DNA of 64,000 nt from Callorhinus ursinus (Eukaryota; Chordata; Mammalia; Carnivora; Otariidae): NCBI RefSeq assembly GCF_003265705.1, contig NW_020312966.1, forward strand, positions 25,056,896 through 25,120,895, written 5' to 3'. Both the position numbers and the translations under genes were made by a program. Positions 37,228 through 48,097 of this stretch are shown here, in pieces. A model generated the notes under the pieces. The model had not been told where the DNA came from, ran no database searches, and saw only the letters and a program-made list of their open reading frames with translations. Numbering within the stretch: the first letter of the stretch is position 1; each line of letters starts with the position of its first letter.

Positions 37228-37391
37228 CAATGTCATTGACAATATTATTATTATCATGTAGTATTATATAATAATATTATTTTAGAATATATAATAATAT
37301 ATAGTATTTATTATATAATAATATTATATCAGAATATATAATAGTATATTATATAATATATATTTTAGAATATATCAGCAGCAGCAGCAGC
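37228..37391. repeat. AT-rich low-complexity tract and (CAG)5
   Basis: TAATA/ATATT-type repeats run from 37228 to about 37375 with two copies of TTTTAGAATATAT, followed directly by CAGCAGCAGCAGCAG. Confidence 0.85.
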
Positions 37392-37394
37392 ATG

Positions 37395-37560
37395 GCTTAA
37401 CCTTGATTATATACCAGACACTGTACTGAGGGTTTCATTTATCAATTTTTTCTTTTTTAAAATTTAATTCTAAATATCATTTTATGAAATAGCTGTTGTT
37501 ATCACCTCTTTACAAATGAGAAAATTGAGACCTAGAGACTTTAAGTGGCTTTGCAATATA
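37395..37560 (-). repeat. MIR SINE (diverged)
   Basis: ATACCAGACACTGTACTGAG, then ATCACCTCTTTACAAATGAG, then AAATTGAGACCTAGAGA, in inverted MIR order. Confidence 0.55.
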
Positions 37561-37844
37561 ACTTTGCCTTGCAGATTGATTATATTTCACGTGTCTTTAA
37601 AGCACACTCACATGCCCATCAGAAATGATACACGATAGGGAAGCTTACAAAAACTCCGGTTGTACCAAAGTGAACACGTGTAGGTTCTATTGCTTTTCTC
37701 ATCAGTCATGCAAAAAACATATGGACAGTTTCCGTTGGAAGATATTAGATATCAAGGACATTTCCTCCCTGAAAGTTTCTAGGGCTGCCAAAGGAGCCGA
37801 AAGATAACAATTAACAGGACTAGTCACTGCGTTGACCTCCAACT

Positions 37845-37912
37845 CTTCCCAGCTGAACTAGACCTTTACACCGCGGTCTGTTGTTAGTTCTGATGGCACT
37901 CTAAACCAAAAT
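37845..37912 (+). promoter_or_regulatory. CTCF-like motif unit 3 (decayed)
   Basis: The core reads TAGTTCTGATGGCACTCT (37885-37902), a weaker match than units 1 and 2. The preceding CTTTACACCGCGGTCTG lines up with TTTACGCCGCAGGCTG in unit 2. Confidence 0.4.
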
Positions 37913-38437
37913 GTATTTCATTGCAGTTCATTCCTAATCTGCTGGGTAATTATTACCTTCTACTGGTGTCTATATCTATTAATAGCTGTAAGAGGTCATT
38001 CACGTAAAGAATCGATTGGTGATCAGAAATGATTACCCACATTTAACAGATGAGCAGATTAAGGTTCAGAGGGTCTGGAGTAAAGCCATACAGTAGTACA
38101 ATAAAAATAGCAGTAAACAGTACATTAAGAGGTCAGAAGTAAGCAACCAGGTCTTTGGACTCAGACTTAGATAATGTTTGCACAAAGAAATGGAATTGTC
38201 ACTCCAGTTGTGGACCTTTACACCTTCACCTATTTCTCCTACTGGTTATACATCCAACAGAACTCCAGGCCACTGCTATTTGACTAGTTAATGTAATAGG
38301 GCATATCTTTGCAATCTGACCATAAACTTGATAGAGGACAAGATATTTTTGAAAATGAAATGAGATCATATATCCAGAAAGTTCATACATGGTTCTTAGC
38401 AAATAGAGTTCATCTTACCACTATTACATTGCATTAT

Positions 38438-38641
38438 TTTTTTTTTAAGATTTTATTTATTTATCTGCGAGAGAGAGAGAGAGAGCACAAGCGGGGCGGG
38501 GTTGGGGGGAGAGCAGAAGGAGAGGGAGAAGCAGACTCCCCGCAGAGCAGGGAGCCTGATGTGGGGCTCGATCCCAGGACCCGGGGATCATGACCTGAGC
38601 CCAAGGCAGACGCTTAACGACTGAGCCACCCAGGCGCCCCA
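38438..38641 (-). mobile_element. SINEC with 12-bp target duplication
   Basis: Full inverted SINE with a (GA)n tract. ACATTGCATTAT at 38426-38437 and 38642-38653. Confidence 0.95.
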
Positions 38642-38653
38642 ACATTGCATTAT

Positions 38654-39373
38654 CTTTTATTTAAAGGAGCCAACTTGCAGTTAACCACACTGCTGGACAC
38701 ATGTCAGTCTCTGCTCCTTCTCCAAACTCCACCCTTTTATGGTAAAGGATTTTACAAAGAAGGCATAAACCCTCAAAGATGAAGAGAATGGGAGAGGAGA
38801 CAACCCATGAAAGAGGTCAACAGAATTTTGGAAGCTGGAGAGCACATGGATGAACGCCTTGCCAGACCAGAGAAAGCTGTGTTCAACCCCAGCCAGGGGA
38901 CAAAACCAGTAAGAAACAAACAAATTCCCCACCACAGAAGCCTAGAAAGATGTAAGTCTTTGAGACACCAGGTATCTCTGAGGTCAGGGTTGTGAGCAGG
39001 ACTGGAAATAGGTAGGTTGGTTAGAAACCCGTGGAAGAGGCACTTTGATGTGCAGTTACGCCCCCGCACTAACAGCCAGACCACTACTGGAGCCCAAGGC
39101 GGCAGGAGACTGAGGGTTTTCCCTTGGTTGACATTCAATCAGAGGGACTCTGGACTCAGACACCTTAGGCATAGCTGACTGCAAAGGTGCAGCACCAAAC
39201 TGAAAATAGGGTTTGGAAAGAGAATCTGCATACTCAAACTGTCCCAGCTCCTTCCCATTGTTTCCTAGAACACTAATACCCAGGCTTGTCTCTCCTACGA
39301 TCTCTTATTTCAACCAATTTTTTTTATCGAGTGTCTACTGTAAAGCATTGAGCCAGGTACTGTAAATGTTTTA
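38654..39373. other. Intergenic, no feature recognised
   Basis: A frame at 38773-39138 has no recognised homology; no gene features. Confidence 0.35.
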
Positions 39374-39795
39374 GCTTATATTAGTTTGTTGCTATCACAA
39401 AGTACCACAGACTGAGGGGTTCAGCCAACAGAAGTGTATTGTCCCACATTCTGAAGGCTGGATATCTAGAACCAAGGTGTTGAGAGGGTTGGTTCTTTCC
39501 GAGGGCTGAGAAAGAGAATCTGCCATGGTCTCTCTTCTGGCAGCCTCCGGCACTCCTAGACTTGTAGATGGCTGTCTTCTTCCCTCTATGCACGGATGTC
39601 TCAGTCCAAGTTTCCCCTGTTTAATAAGGACACCAGTCATATTGGTTTAGGGCCCACCCTAATGACCTCATTTTAACCTGATGAGCTCCATGAAGACCCT
39701 ATTTCCAAATAAGGTTGCATTCAGAGGTGCTAGGAATTAGGACCCAAACAACATAGCTTTTTTTTTTTTTAGACTGGGCACGATTCAACCCATAA
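39374..39795 (-). mobile_element. MLT1-like LTR (ERVL-MaLR)
   Basis: Inverted MLT1 text: TAGTTTGTTGCTATCACAAAG, ACCAGTCATATTGG, CACCCTAATGACCTCATTTTAA, CATTCAGAGGTGCTAGGAATTAGGAC and finally GATTCAACCCATAA. Solo LTR, ancient. Confidence 0.85.
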
Positions 39796-39994
39796 TAATA
39801 ACTGTACCTATGAATCAAACAAAAGCTTGCACGGTGCTTACATTCCAGTGGATGAGCCCCTGAGAATAACCTTGGCTATTTTGGCCTTAGCTGTAGAGTG
39901 AATGGCAGAGACATTTCCTGAGATGGGAAATGCAGATTTGAATGGAGGATAGAGAAGAAATTAAGATTCTAGGGTTGTTGTTTTTTTTTTTTTA

Positions 39995-41030
39995 GCCATT
40001 CTGCCAATTTCTGTTTTTGATTTAGTTATTTAGACCATTTACATTTAAGACGATTTTTGACGTGTGAGGGTCTAGGTCTGCCATGTTATTACTTGTTTTC
40101 CGTGTTTTTCCTGTTTTTCTTTTCCCGTCTTTCTGTAGGTTATTTGAACAGGTTTTTTTAAATAATTCCATCTTGATTTATTTATAATATTTTTGAGTGT
40201 ATTACTTTGTACAGTTTTGTCAGTGGTGACTCTTAGGTTTTACAATGTATATGACTTTTCATAGTCTACTCGGATCAGGTTTTATCACCTCAAGTTAATC
40301 ATGGACCCTTCATTTTTCTCCTCTCTATTTAAAAGTATTGTTTTGAGTATCAAACTGTGTTACAATTTTTGTATCAATCACCAAATACAATTTAGAAGAC
40401 TCACGAGAAAGGCAATCTAATGTTTGCCTATGTGTTTACCCATATTTCTGGTCTTGCCATTGTAAGTTCTTCCTTCCTGGTACGCTAAGATGCCTTCTTT
40501 TATCATTTCTTTTCTGTTTCAAGAAATTTCTCTAGTCATTCTTTAAAGATAGATGTGTTAGCAAAAAATTCTTTCAGGTTTCCTGCATCTGAGAATGTCT
40601 TTATCTCCCCTTCATTCCTGAAGGTAGTTTTACCTAAAGGATATAGAATTAGCAGTTAACAATTCTTTTCTTTCACTGCCCCAAAAGCATGTGCCCTTTC
40701 CTTCTGGCCCCTGTTCCTTCAGAGGAACAACCCACTGTCCTCTGAGTTGTCCCCACATCGCTTGTTTCTTTCTGAATGTTTTTAAGACTTTTCAATCTGT
40801 CTTTAGTTTCTAGAATTTTTATTACAAAGTGATCGGCATGAGTTTCTTTGGTTATATTTTACTTGGGGTTTACGCAGTTTATGTCTTTTCACTAAAGTTT
40901 GAGATTTTCAGACATTATTTCTTCAAATACTGACAAATCAGGGTTGTCAGCCCTGCATTCTTTCTCTTGTCCTGGGAGCTGATGATATGAATGTTAGGTC
41001 ATGTGTGTAGAGCTACTCAAAGTGACAAAA
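39995..41030 (-). mobile_element. L1 5' portion, decayed
   Basis: Inverted old L1 text: TTTCCTGCATCTGAGAATGTC, TTATCTCCCCTTCATTCCTGAAGG, GGATATAGAATT and TTATTTCTTCAAATACTGAC. This corresponds to the region seen in forward orientation at 11800-13028. Confidence 0.6.
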
Positions 41031-41159
41031 GTAAACATGTTCATTAACAGACCCAAAGATACAGTCTCTCTAGGGCATATAAAAATAAAAAGCAAAAGCA
41101 TATGAACTTAAAGCGCTTAAGAGGTGTCTCAGTGTTCTATCTTGAAATGTATTTAAGTG

Positions 41160-41593
41160 GGAGCGCCTGGGTGGCTCAGTTGGTTAAGCCTCTGCCTTTG
41201 GCTCAGGTCATGATCCCAGAGGGTCCTGGGATTGAACCCCCACATCAGGCTCCTTGATCATCAGAGAGCCTGCCTTTCTCTCTGGTCCTCCTGCTCCTGC
41301 TCTCTTTCTTTCTTTTTTATTTTTAGTTTTTTTTTTAATTAATTATTTGAGAGAGAGAGAGCATGAGCGGGAGATGGGGTGGGTAGAGGGACAGAGGGGG
41401 AGGGAGAAGCAGACTCCCTGCTGAGCAAGGAGCCAGAGGTGGGGGGAGGGGCTTTATCCCAGGACCCTGAGATCATGACCTGAGCCAAAGGCAGATGCTC
41501 AACCCACTGAGTCACCCAGGCGCCCCCCTCTTTCTTTTTCTCTCACAGGCTCATGCGCGCTCTCTCTCTCTCAAATAAAGTCTTTTAAAAAAA
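41160..41593 (+). mobile_element. SINEC split by a second SINE
   Basis: The plus-strand SINE runs 41160-41301 and resumes at about 41538-41593. Its target duplication is GAAATGTATTTAAGTG (41144-41159) and GAAATGTATCGAAGTG (41594-41609), two mismatches, implying an older insertion. Confidence 0.88.
41312..41527 (-). mobile_element. SINEC nested in another SINEC
   Basis: Inverted SINE with target duplication CTCTTTCTTT at 41302-41311 and 41528-41537, inside the CT-rich part of the outer copy. Confidence 0.9.
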
Positions 41594-41609
41594 GAAATGT
41601 ATCGAAGTG

Positions 41610-42069
41610 TCTATCTAATGATTATCCGTCAATTAACAGAACATCAGAGCAAGGTTCTCAGTTAATGAAAGATCCACTCTGAGCATATGGGGGGAAAACA
41701 GGTACTCCTTCCCTTTGTACACCTGTTAAAGAGTTTTGAGTTTCCTGCCCCATCCCAGTTTTCCATGACCCCTGTTAATGTGGGTGTATTTTTTTTAAGA
41801 CTGTAAGGTTTTTCAGGAATATATATACTGGGTTATGGTAGAAGCAACTGTGTAGCTCTGTGAGGTTACTCCACAAAGCATCAGGATTATCAAGAAGAAA
41901 AGAGAAGGTCTCAAGCAGTGACGAATCTAGTAGACAGGCAATATACTAATATATATGTGTAAGTTCATGCAATGTATTCCCTGGTGTTCATGAGTACCAG
42001 GGGCCCCAGGAATATAGAGAGCCAGGAAGTCTTCCCAAGTGGGTTTCCGTTGGCTTCATGGTCTGATGT
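41610..42069. other. Intergenic, no feature recognised
   Basis: No gene or clear repeat. Confidence 0.35.
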
Positions 42070-42170
42070 TGGACATTCATTCATTTGCTCATTTATTTAC
42101 TCAATTCACTCAAATTTATTGAGTACTTATATGAGGGCAACAGTGCTGAACGGTATAGAGCAAGGTCACT
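42070..42170 (+). repeat. L2 LINE fragment
   Basis: CATTCATTCATTTGCTCATTTA, then AAATTTATTGAGTACTTATATGA and CAACAGTGCTGAAC: L2 3' order. Confidence 0.55.
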
Positions 42171-42639
42171 GGGCTCACTGTGAAGCAGGAGTTCAAGGGA
42201 AAGAGAAGAGACAGACAGGTACAAACATTCTTGGCCTAGAAAGTTACTGTTCCTGTGGACAGAGCTTGAAGGGGTTTTGGGGGGAAGGGAGAGAAGTCAG
42301 GGGAGCAACCAGGTGGAAGGGCGCCTAAACGGGCACAAGACATGTTTCTTTGTGTGAATGTATAGATGAAGACAGGAAAATAAGCTTTCCTGACAAGTTC
42401 TGGCATTCCTAGGAATTCATCGTGGATTTAGACCACCCACTTCAGAGGAAGACAGAGAAACAATCAAGAACCAGGTAGAATGAAACACAGCTTCTGTTGA
42501 ACCTGGCCTAGTTCCTCTCTGATTCTATTGAAGTCATTAAGGCAAAAACTTACTCATTTCTGTCAGTTCACAGAGTTATTTGCCTCTGTGAACTTGGGCA
42601 AGACCCTCAACTCCCAATCTCCAAACAGGGATAATATAT

Positions 42640-42821
42640 CTATTAAGGATTTTATTTATTTATTTATTTATTTATTTGAGAGAGTGGGGGAAGGAGCAGA
42701 GAGAGAGAGGGACAAGCAGCATGGAGCTGGTTGTGGGACTTGACCTCACAACCCTGAGATCATGACCTGAGCTGAAATCAAGAGTCAGGAGCTTAACCGA
42801 CTGAGCCACCCAGGCGTCCCA
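42640..42821 (-). mobile_element. SINEC with 11-bp target duplication
   Basis: Inverted SINE of the GAAATCAAGAGTCAG subtype; TTTATT tail. GGATAATATAT at 42629-42639 and 42822-42832. Confidence 0.93.
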
Positions 42822-43009
42822 GGATAATATATTTTTAAGGAGATATTGAGAGTAAGTTTATCCTATATATAAATAGCCTAACATGATCCTTAGTACAGGG
42901 ATAGCATTCTGCAAATTGCATTTCCCTTGCCTTTCCTTTCCTCTCCTCGGGTAATAAGTAGGACTTGGGCAATTTGAAGTTACTGTTCCGGGGTTAATTC
43001 TGAAATGAA

Positions 43010-43300
43010 AGTGTCGACAGGGTTGGTTCCTTCTGAGCAGGGCAAGAGAAAATCTGTTCCAGGTCCCTCTCCTGGCATCTAGCCTGCAGTCGGGTACCCC
43101 CTGTGTCTTCACATCTTCCCTCTGTGAACTTCTCTGGGTCAAAATCAGTCCTGTTGGATTAGGTCCCATCCTAATGGCCTTACCTTAGTTTGGTCATTTG
43201 GAAAAAAACTTTGTTTTCAAATAAGGTCACATTTACAGGTGCTGGGAGTTAGGACTGCAGCAACCATTTTAGTAGGGGACACATTTCAACCCATAACACC
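43010..43300 (-). mobile_element. MLT1-like LTR fragment
   Basis: Inverted MLT1 text: CAGGGTTGGTTCCTTCTGAG, CTGTGTCTTCACATCTTCCCTC, TCCTAATGGCCTTACC and TTTCAACCCATAACA. Partial copy. Confidence 0.8.
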
Positions 43301-44813
43301 TGCCCATCCACAAGGGTTTCCAGAGACGTGAGGGGCTGAGGCTGAAGCACCAGCTGAGGGGCTGAGGCCAGCCTTCAAGTGGTTGTTGGTCTCGTGGAGT
43401 GAGCTAGTATCTCAGAAGGGAGGGCCCAGAGCCCATTCTTCCTCCCGCCCCTGCCCCTCAGAACCGCCTTCAGTATATGTGACCAGCCGTGGGACCTCTT
43501 GGCAGGAAGCAGTGGTGCGGTGCCCAGCCCTGTGTTTCTTCCTCTGTGCTACCACACCGGTACCAGTTCTCGCTAAGGGGTCAGGGCGGCCTGCGCTCAG
43601 ACCACGGAGGGGGCCAGCCCAGCAAGGATGGAACCACCATTAACACGTGGAGTAAGGAGTGAGCCTGTCAGGGTTGGTAGCCCTGGGTGGGTCTGGCACA
43701 TTTGCCGAAGCAGATGGTTGGGACAGAGGACCCAGACTCTCACACCCCGGGGAGGGGCAAAAAGAAGGGAGCAGTTAAGTACGTGGAACCTCAAACAGAG
43801 CCTTCGTCGGACTCCAGGAACACCACTGCTTAGATGCCCACGTTAGCAAGCATTTTGGCCATGGCTGCCATTGGAGTTCTTTGGAAAAAGCTATTCTAAT
43901 CGGGTAGGAAAGCTAAGAAGAAGCACAGTGGGGCTTGCTGTCAGTGTCTTCTGCATGGCCGGCGTCTGGAGCCACAGATCAGACAGCATCTACTGTCACC
44001 ATATCACTTCGTGGAGAGTGAGAGCTCATCGCTGGCCGTTCGCTGTCCACCAAGTGGGGTGGAGAAGGCCCTCAATCCTCCAGGCCCCCCCGTTTCTGCC
44101 AGAGAACGCATGCACAAAGGAGTGTGTGCGTGTGTGTGCCTACTCTCCGTATCCCTCTCTGCCACTGTAGCCCATTCCTATTCCACCTTTGCAGACTGCC
44201 TTTCTAATTAGTTACATGGGTATTTTTGGTTGAAAATGTCCTTCAGAGGGAGAATGTCCTTGTTTTGCATTGCATGTATTTTTAATTTACTAAACTAACG
44301 TCTTTGGTTTCTTACGGTACCCTATGGTGCAGTTTCCCATTTTACTCATTTTACTCTCTCAGTGAAGGGTATACCCTATGTGCCTGCTCCTTCTGGTCAC
44401 ACACAGACGTGTACCTTGAAGGATATATTTGAGAAAATCTTTACCAAGGGTGCCCGGGAACGGAATTGAAGCCCCAGTCTGCACTCCCATATCCACACAA
44501 ACACTGGGCAGTATTCAACTTTGTAATTTGTTAATGCCCTAAGAGACAAAATTATATATCCCTTTTCGTTACCTTTTTTACCAAGTGCTTTGGATTTTTC
44601 TTATGTAAGTTTCTTGTTCATTTTTTTTTCACTCATTTCTGATTTGGGGTTTCTGTCTTGGTCTTCTTGATTGAGAGGAGTTTCTTTTCTGTTCTAATTA
44701 CTAACCCTTCTGTCTGTTTCCAACATCGTATAAAACTTCCTGCCATTCCATCAGCTATTTATTAACTTAATCCACTGTATCCTTCATTGAACAAGAATCT
44801 TTAATTTTGATAT
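43301..44813. other. Intergenic, no gene recognised
   Basis: Short open frames at 43383-44211 have no homology I recognise. No repeat identified with confidence. Confidence 0.35.
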
Positions 44814-44966
44814 ATGCACTTTCAGGAACTAGATCAATGAAATAGAACTGAGAGTCCAGAAATAAATCCTCACATACACAGTCAATTGATTTTTGACAAG
44901 GGTGCCAAAATAATTCAGTAAAGAAAGAATAGTCTGTTCACACATGGTGCTGGGACAGCTGAATGT
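44814..44966 (+). mobile_element. L1 ORF2 fragment, left part
   Basis: ORF2-like text: AGAGTCCAGAAATAAATCC, GTCAATTGATTTTTGACAAGG and ATGGTGCTGGGACAGCTG, broken by an LTR. Confidence 0.75.
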
Positions 44967-45860
44967 CTGTGAGATGATAGGAAATATATGTTGGACTCCC
45001 CCTCAGTTCCTAACACAGGGCTCCTAAAATCCTTATAATTTCCTGGTTAATAAGAAATTGTTCTTTTGTTCTAATGAGGTGACTCTGGTGGGTTCCTGGT
45101 GGCTCCTGGATGAGGGTCACCAGAAAGACCAAGCCATGAATAGAAGCTTCGAATACTCAACCTCCCCCCACCCCCGCCACCATCCTCCAGAGAGGGGAGG
45201 GGGGCTGGAAATGGAGTTGATAATTGATCATGCCTGTGTGAGAAGCCTCTATAAAATCCCAATAGAATGGGTTTGGGGGAGTTTCCGGGCTGGGGAAAGG
45301 CATCCACCCCAGGAGGGTGACGCACCCCGGCTCCACAGGGACAGACGCCCCTGTGCTCAGGACCCTCCCACATCTCTCTTTATGTATCTCTTCACCTGGC
45401 TGTTCGTCTGTGTCCTTTATCATATCCTTTAATAAACAGGTAAACCTACATGTTTCCCTGAGTTCTGTAAGCCATCCGTTCTAGCCAACTAACTGAACTT
45501 GAGAAGGGGGTCACCGGAACTTCTGACCAATAACCCATTGGTCAGAAGCACAGGTAACAATGTGGTCTTGAGACTGGCATGTGAAGAGAGGGCAGTTTCA
45601 TGGGGCTGGGCCCCTACCTGTGGGATCCGGCACCACCTCCAAGCAGAGAGTATCAGGATTGAGTCAAATTGTAGGACACCCAGCTGATGTTGTAGAGAAT
45701 TGCTTATTGTTATGGGGAACTCCAACCATTTGCTGACCAGAAGAGTCAGAAGTCAAGTGTTTTGTGTGAGTAGTAAAGGAGACACACAGGATAGAAAACA
45801 CAATGCAGAAGAACTGGTTTTTTTCCCCCCACACACGAAGGAAAAGCTGAGAGTCTTCCT
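44967..45860 (+). mobile_element. LTR-like insertion in an L1
   Basis: About 0.9 kb lies between two L1 halves. It has a TATAAAAT near 45250, an AATAAA near 45430, and GGACACCCAGCTGATGTTG near the right end, the make-up of an old retroviral LTR. No retroviral coding region is present. The family is not resolved; boundaries come from where L1 homology stops and restarts. Confidence 0.6.
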
Positions 45861-46306
45861 TTACACACATGAAAAAGAATGAAGTTGGACCCCAACCTCA
45901 TACCATATCCAAAAATTAACTCAAAATGGATCAAAGACATAAATATAAGAACTAAAACTACAAATACTTAGAAGAAACCATAGGTATAAATCTTCATGAC
46001 CTTGGATTTGGCTATGATCTCTTAGTTATGACACCCAAAGTACAAATAACTAAAGAAAAAATAATAGATAAATTGCACTTCACCAACGTTAGCAGGTATC
46101 TTGCCTCGAGGCATACCATCAAGCAAGGAAAAAGACAACACACTGAATTGGAAATTCCAAATCATACATCTGGTACAGGACTTTATCTAGAATACATAAA
46201 GGACATTTACAACTCAATGAGAAAAAGCAAATAACCCAGATTTTAAAATGGCAAAGGATCTGAATAGACATTTCTCCAAAGAAGTTTTGCAGATGGCCAC
46301 TAATCT

Positions 46307-46340
<34 letters not shown>

Positions 46341-47092
46341 CAATATCACTAGTCATAGGGAAATGCAAATCCAAAGTGCAATGAGGCACTACTTCTCACT
46401 GACTAGGATGGCTAGCATTATAAAGATGAACCATAAGAAGCGTTGGCAAAGGTGGAGAGAAATCGGAACTGTCATTCACTGCTGATGAGAGCGCGAAATG
46501 GTGTAGCCACTTTGGAAGACAGTCTGGTGCTTCCTCAAAAGGTTAATTAAACATAGAGTCATCATATGACGCAGCAATTCCACCCCTAGGTGTACACCCA
46601 AAAGAAAATAAAATATAAATCCACACAAAAATGGGTACACAAGTGTTCAGAGCAGCATTATTCCTAGTAGGCACAAAGTTGAAATCATCTAGTTTTCATC
46701 AATTGACGAATGGATATGGGGTCTAATGGAATACTGTTCGTCCACGAAAGAGAAACGTGAAAACATTATGCTTAATAAAAGAAACCAGTCGTGAGGAACC
46801 ACATATTCTAGGATTCCATGTTCAGAAGAGGTAAGTCTATTGAGACAGAAGGTAGATTAGTGACTGCCTTGGGTGGGGTGGGAGGCATGGAGGGATTTGG
46901 AGGTGCTGTCTAAAAGGTACAAGGTTTCTTCGTGGAGAGGATGAAAAATGTTCTAAAACCAAGGTAATCGTTAGTTACATGCCTTTGTGAAAATACAAAA
47001 ACTCACTGAATTTTACACCTTAAGTGGATGAATCGTATGGCACGTGAATTAAATCTCGATAATCAAGCTATTACCAAGAAAAAGAATATTAC
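45861..47092 (+). mobile_element. L1 ORF2 3' part and 3' end
   Basis: ORF2-like text resumes (AATGAAGTTGGACCCCAACC) and continues to the L1 3' end near ATTAAATCTCGATAATCAAGC. An internal run of 28 A (46310-46337) replaces a short A-run of the family. Many stops. Confidence 0.8.
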
Positions 47093-47750
47093 AGTCAACC
47101 CCAATGTTCTCATCAACTGTATTCAACATTTCAAATCCCCCTACAGTTAGGCCCCAATTTCCAAGTCTGATTTTTTTTTCTTAGATGGCCAAAATTGGCA
47201 TACATGCTTAAAAAGGTATTGCTCATTGGATTTATTAGCGGTTTAAAGGTTTTTAGGAAAATCAGATGTATGAAATTCGTTAATATGTTTTGAAATATCT
47301 AAAGCAGTAGTTCCCAAACTTTGGGTGTGTGTGTGGTGGGTTGTGGGGGGTGGGGGTTAAAATTCCAATCCCCAGGTAGCACAGCACACCAATTAAATCA
47401 GTAGCTGACGGTAAAAGCAGGGCATCAATGGGTTTAATGATTTTCTAGGTGATTCCACTGTTTTGTAAAGTTCGTGAAATTTAATTTAACTATGAAAATG
47501 TGAAAAATGTTTCAGTAGGTTCTAATTTATTAAACTTAGGATTTAATTATTTCTAATGTGGGAATAAAATGGAAGTTTTACACAAAAACCGTATTTTTAC
47601 GTTCAATAACAAGATCGGCCAGCTGAACTTAAGATAAACACTTTGAAAATGTATCGCTAATTTTTAAATTACTATTTAAATATCGAATATCAGAAATTAA
47701 GCTATTCAGGTCGGATCATTGTTAAGCATATTTCCTCCCCCCCCCCCCCA
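47093..47750. other. Intergenic; G-rich patch
   Basis: G/T-rich tract at 47324-47357 could form a quadruplex. C13 run at about 47737. No gene seen. Confidence 0.4.
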
Positions 47751-48021
47751 TCAGCCACGTCCCCTTCGGCCTGGAAACCCGCAGGGACAGCTGGGTCACT
47801 GAGTGTTTCACAAGCCAGGGCTCAGGCTGCAGGAGAGAGTTCAAGTTCAGCAGGCGCGTTTCTTTTCAGCCACAGCCCGGAAAAGGATCGCACTGGCCAG
47901 GAAGTTTTGTCTGGAATCCCCGCAGCCCGGGCAGCGACTCCAGGGTGACTTGCTGGCCATGCCCGCGTCGCCGCCGCTCGGAGGCGGGTGAAGCTCCTGG
48001 ACGCGCGGCCGCAGCGCCGAC
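47751..48021 (+). promoter_or_regulatory. HFE: HFE 5' region and CpG island
   Basis: TATA-less, GC- and CpG-rich DNA extending into exon 1 and intron 1 (to about 48700). The transcription start cannot be read directly. The main ATG context GCCGACATGG has G at -3 and G at +4, a good Kozak site. Confidence 0.7.
47959..47991 (+). other. HFE: Upstream ORF in the HFE leader, 10 codons
   Basis: ATG at 47959 with G at -3 opens a 10-residue frame (MPASPPLGGG) closed by TGA at 47989-47991, 30 bases before the HFE ATG and in the same frame. I recall that upstream ORFs restrain translation of human HFE. Whether this one is transcribed depends on the start site. Confidence 0.55.
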
Positions 48022-48097
48022 ATGGGCCCGGGAGCGCGGCGCGCGCTGCTCGCGCTGCTCCTGCTGCGGACCGTGGCCGCGCTCCGGCGGCCGCCGC
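48022..48097 (+). CDS. HFE: HFE coding exon 1: signal peptide
   Basis: 76 nt, ending in phase 1 at donor GTGAGT (48098). Encodes [20 protein letters not shown], a positive n-region and Leu-rich core, plus the first residues of the mature chain. Confidence 0.95.

Noticed and set aside
45058..45432. 124-residue open frame at 45.1 kb
   Set aside because: It lies inside the LTR-like insertion and has no retroviral or other recognisable protein features.
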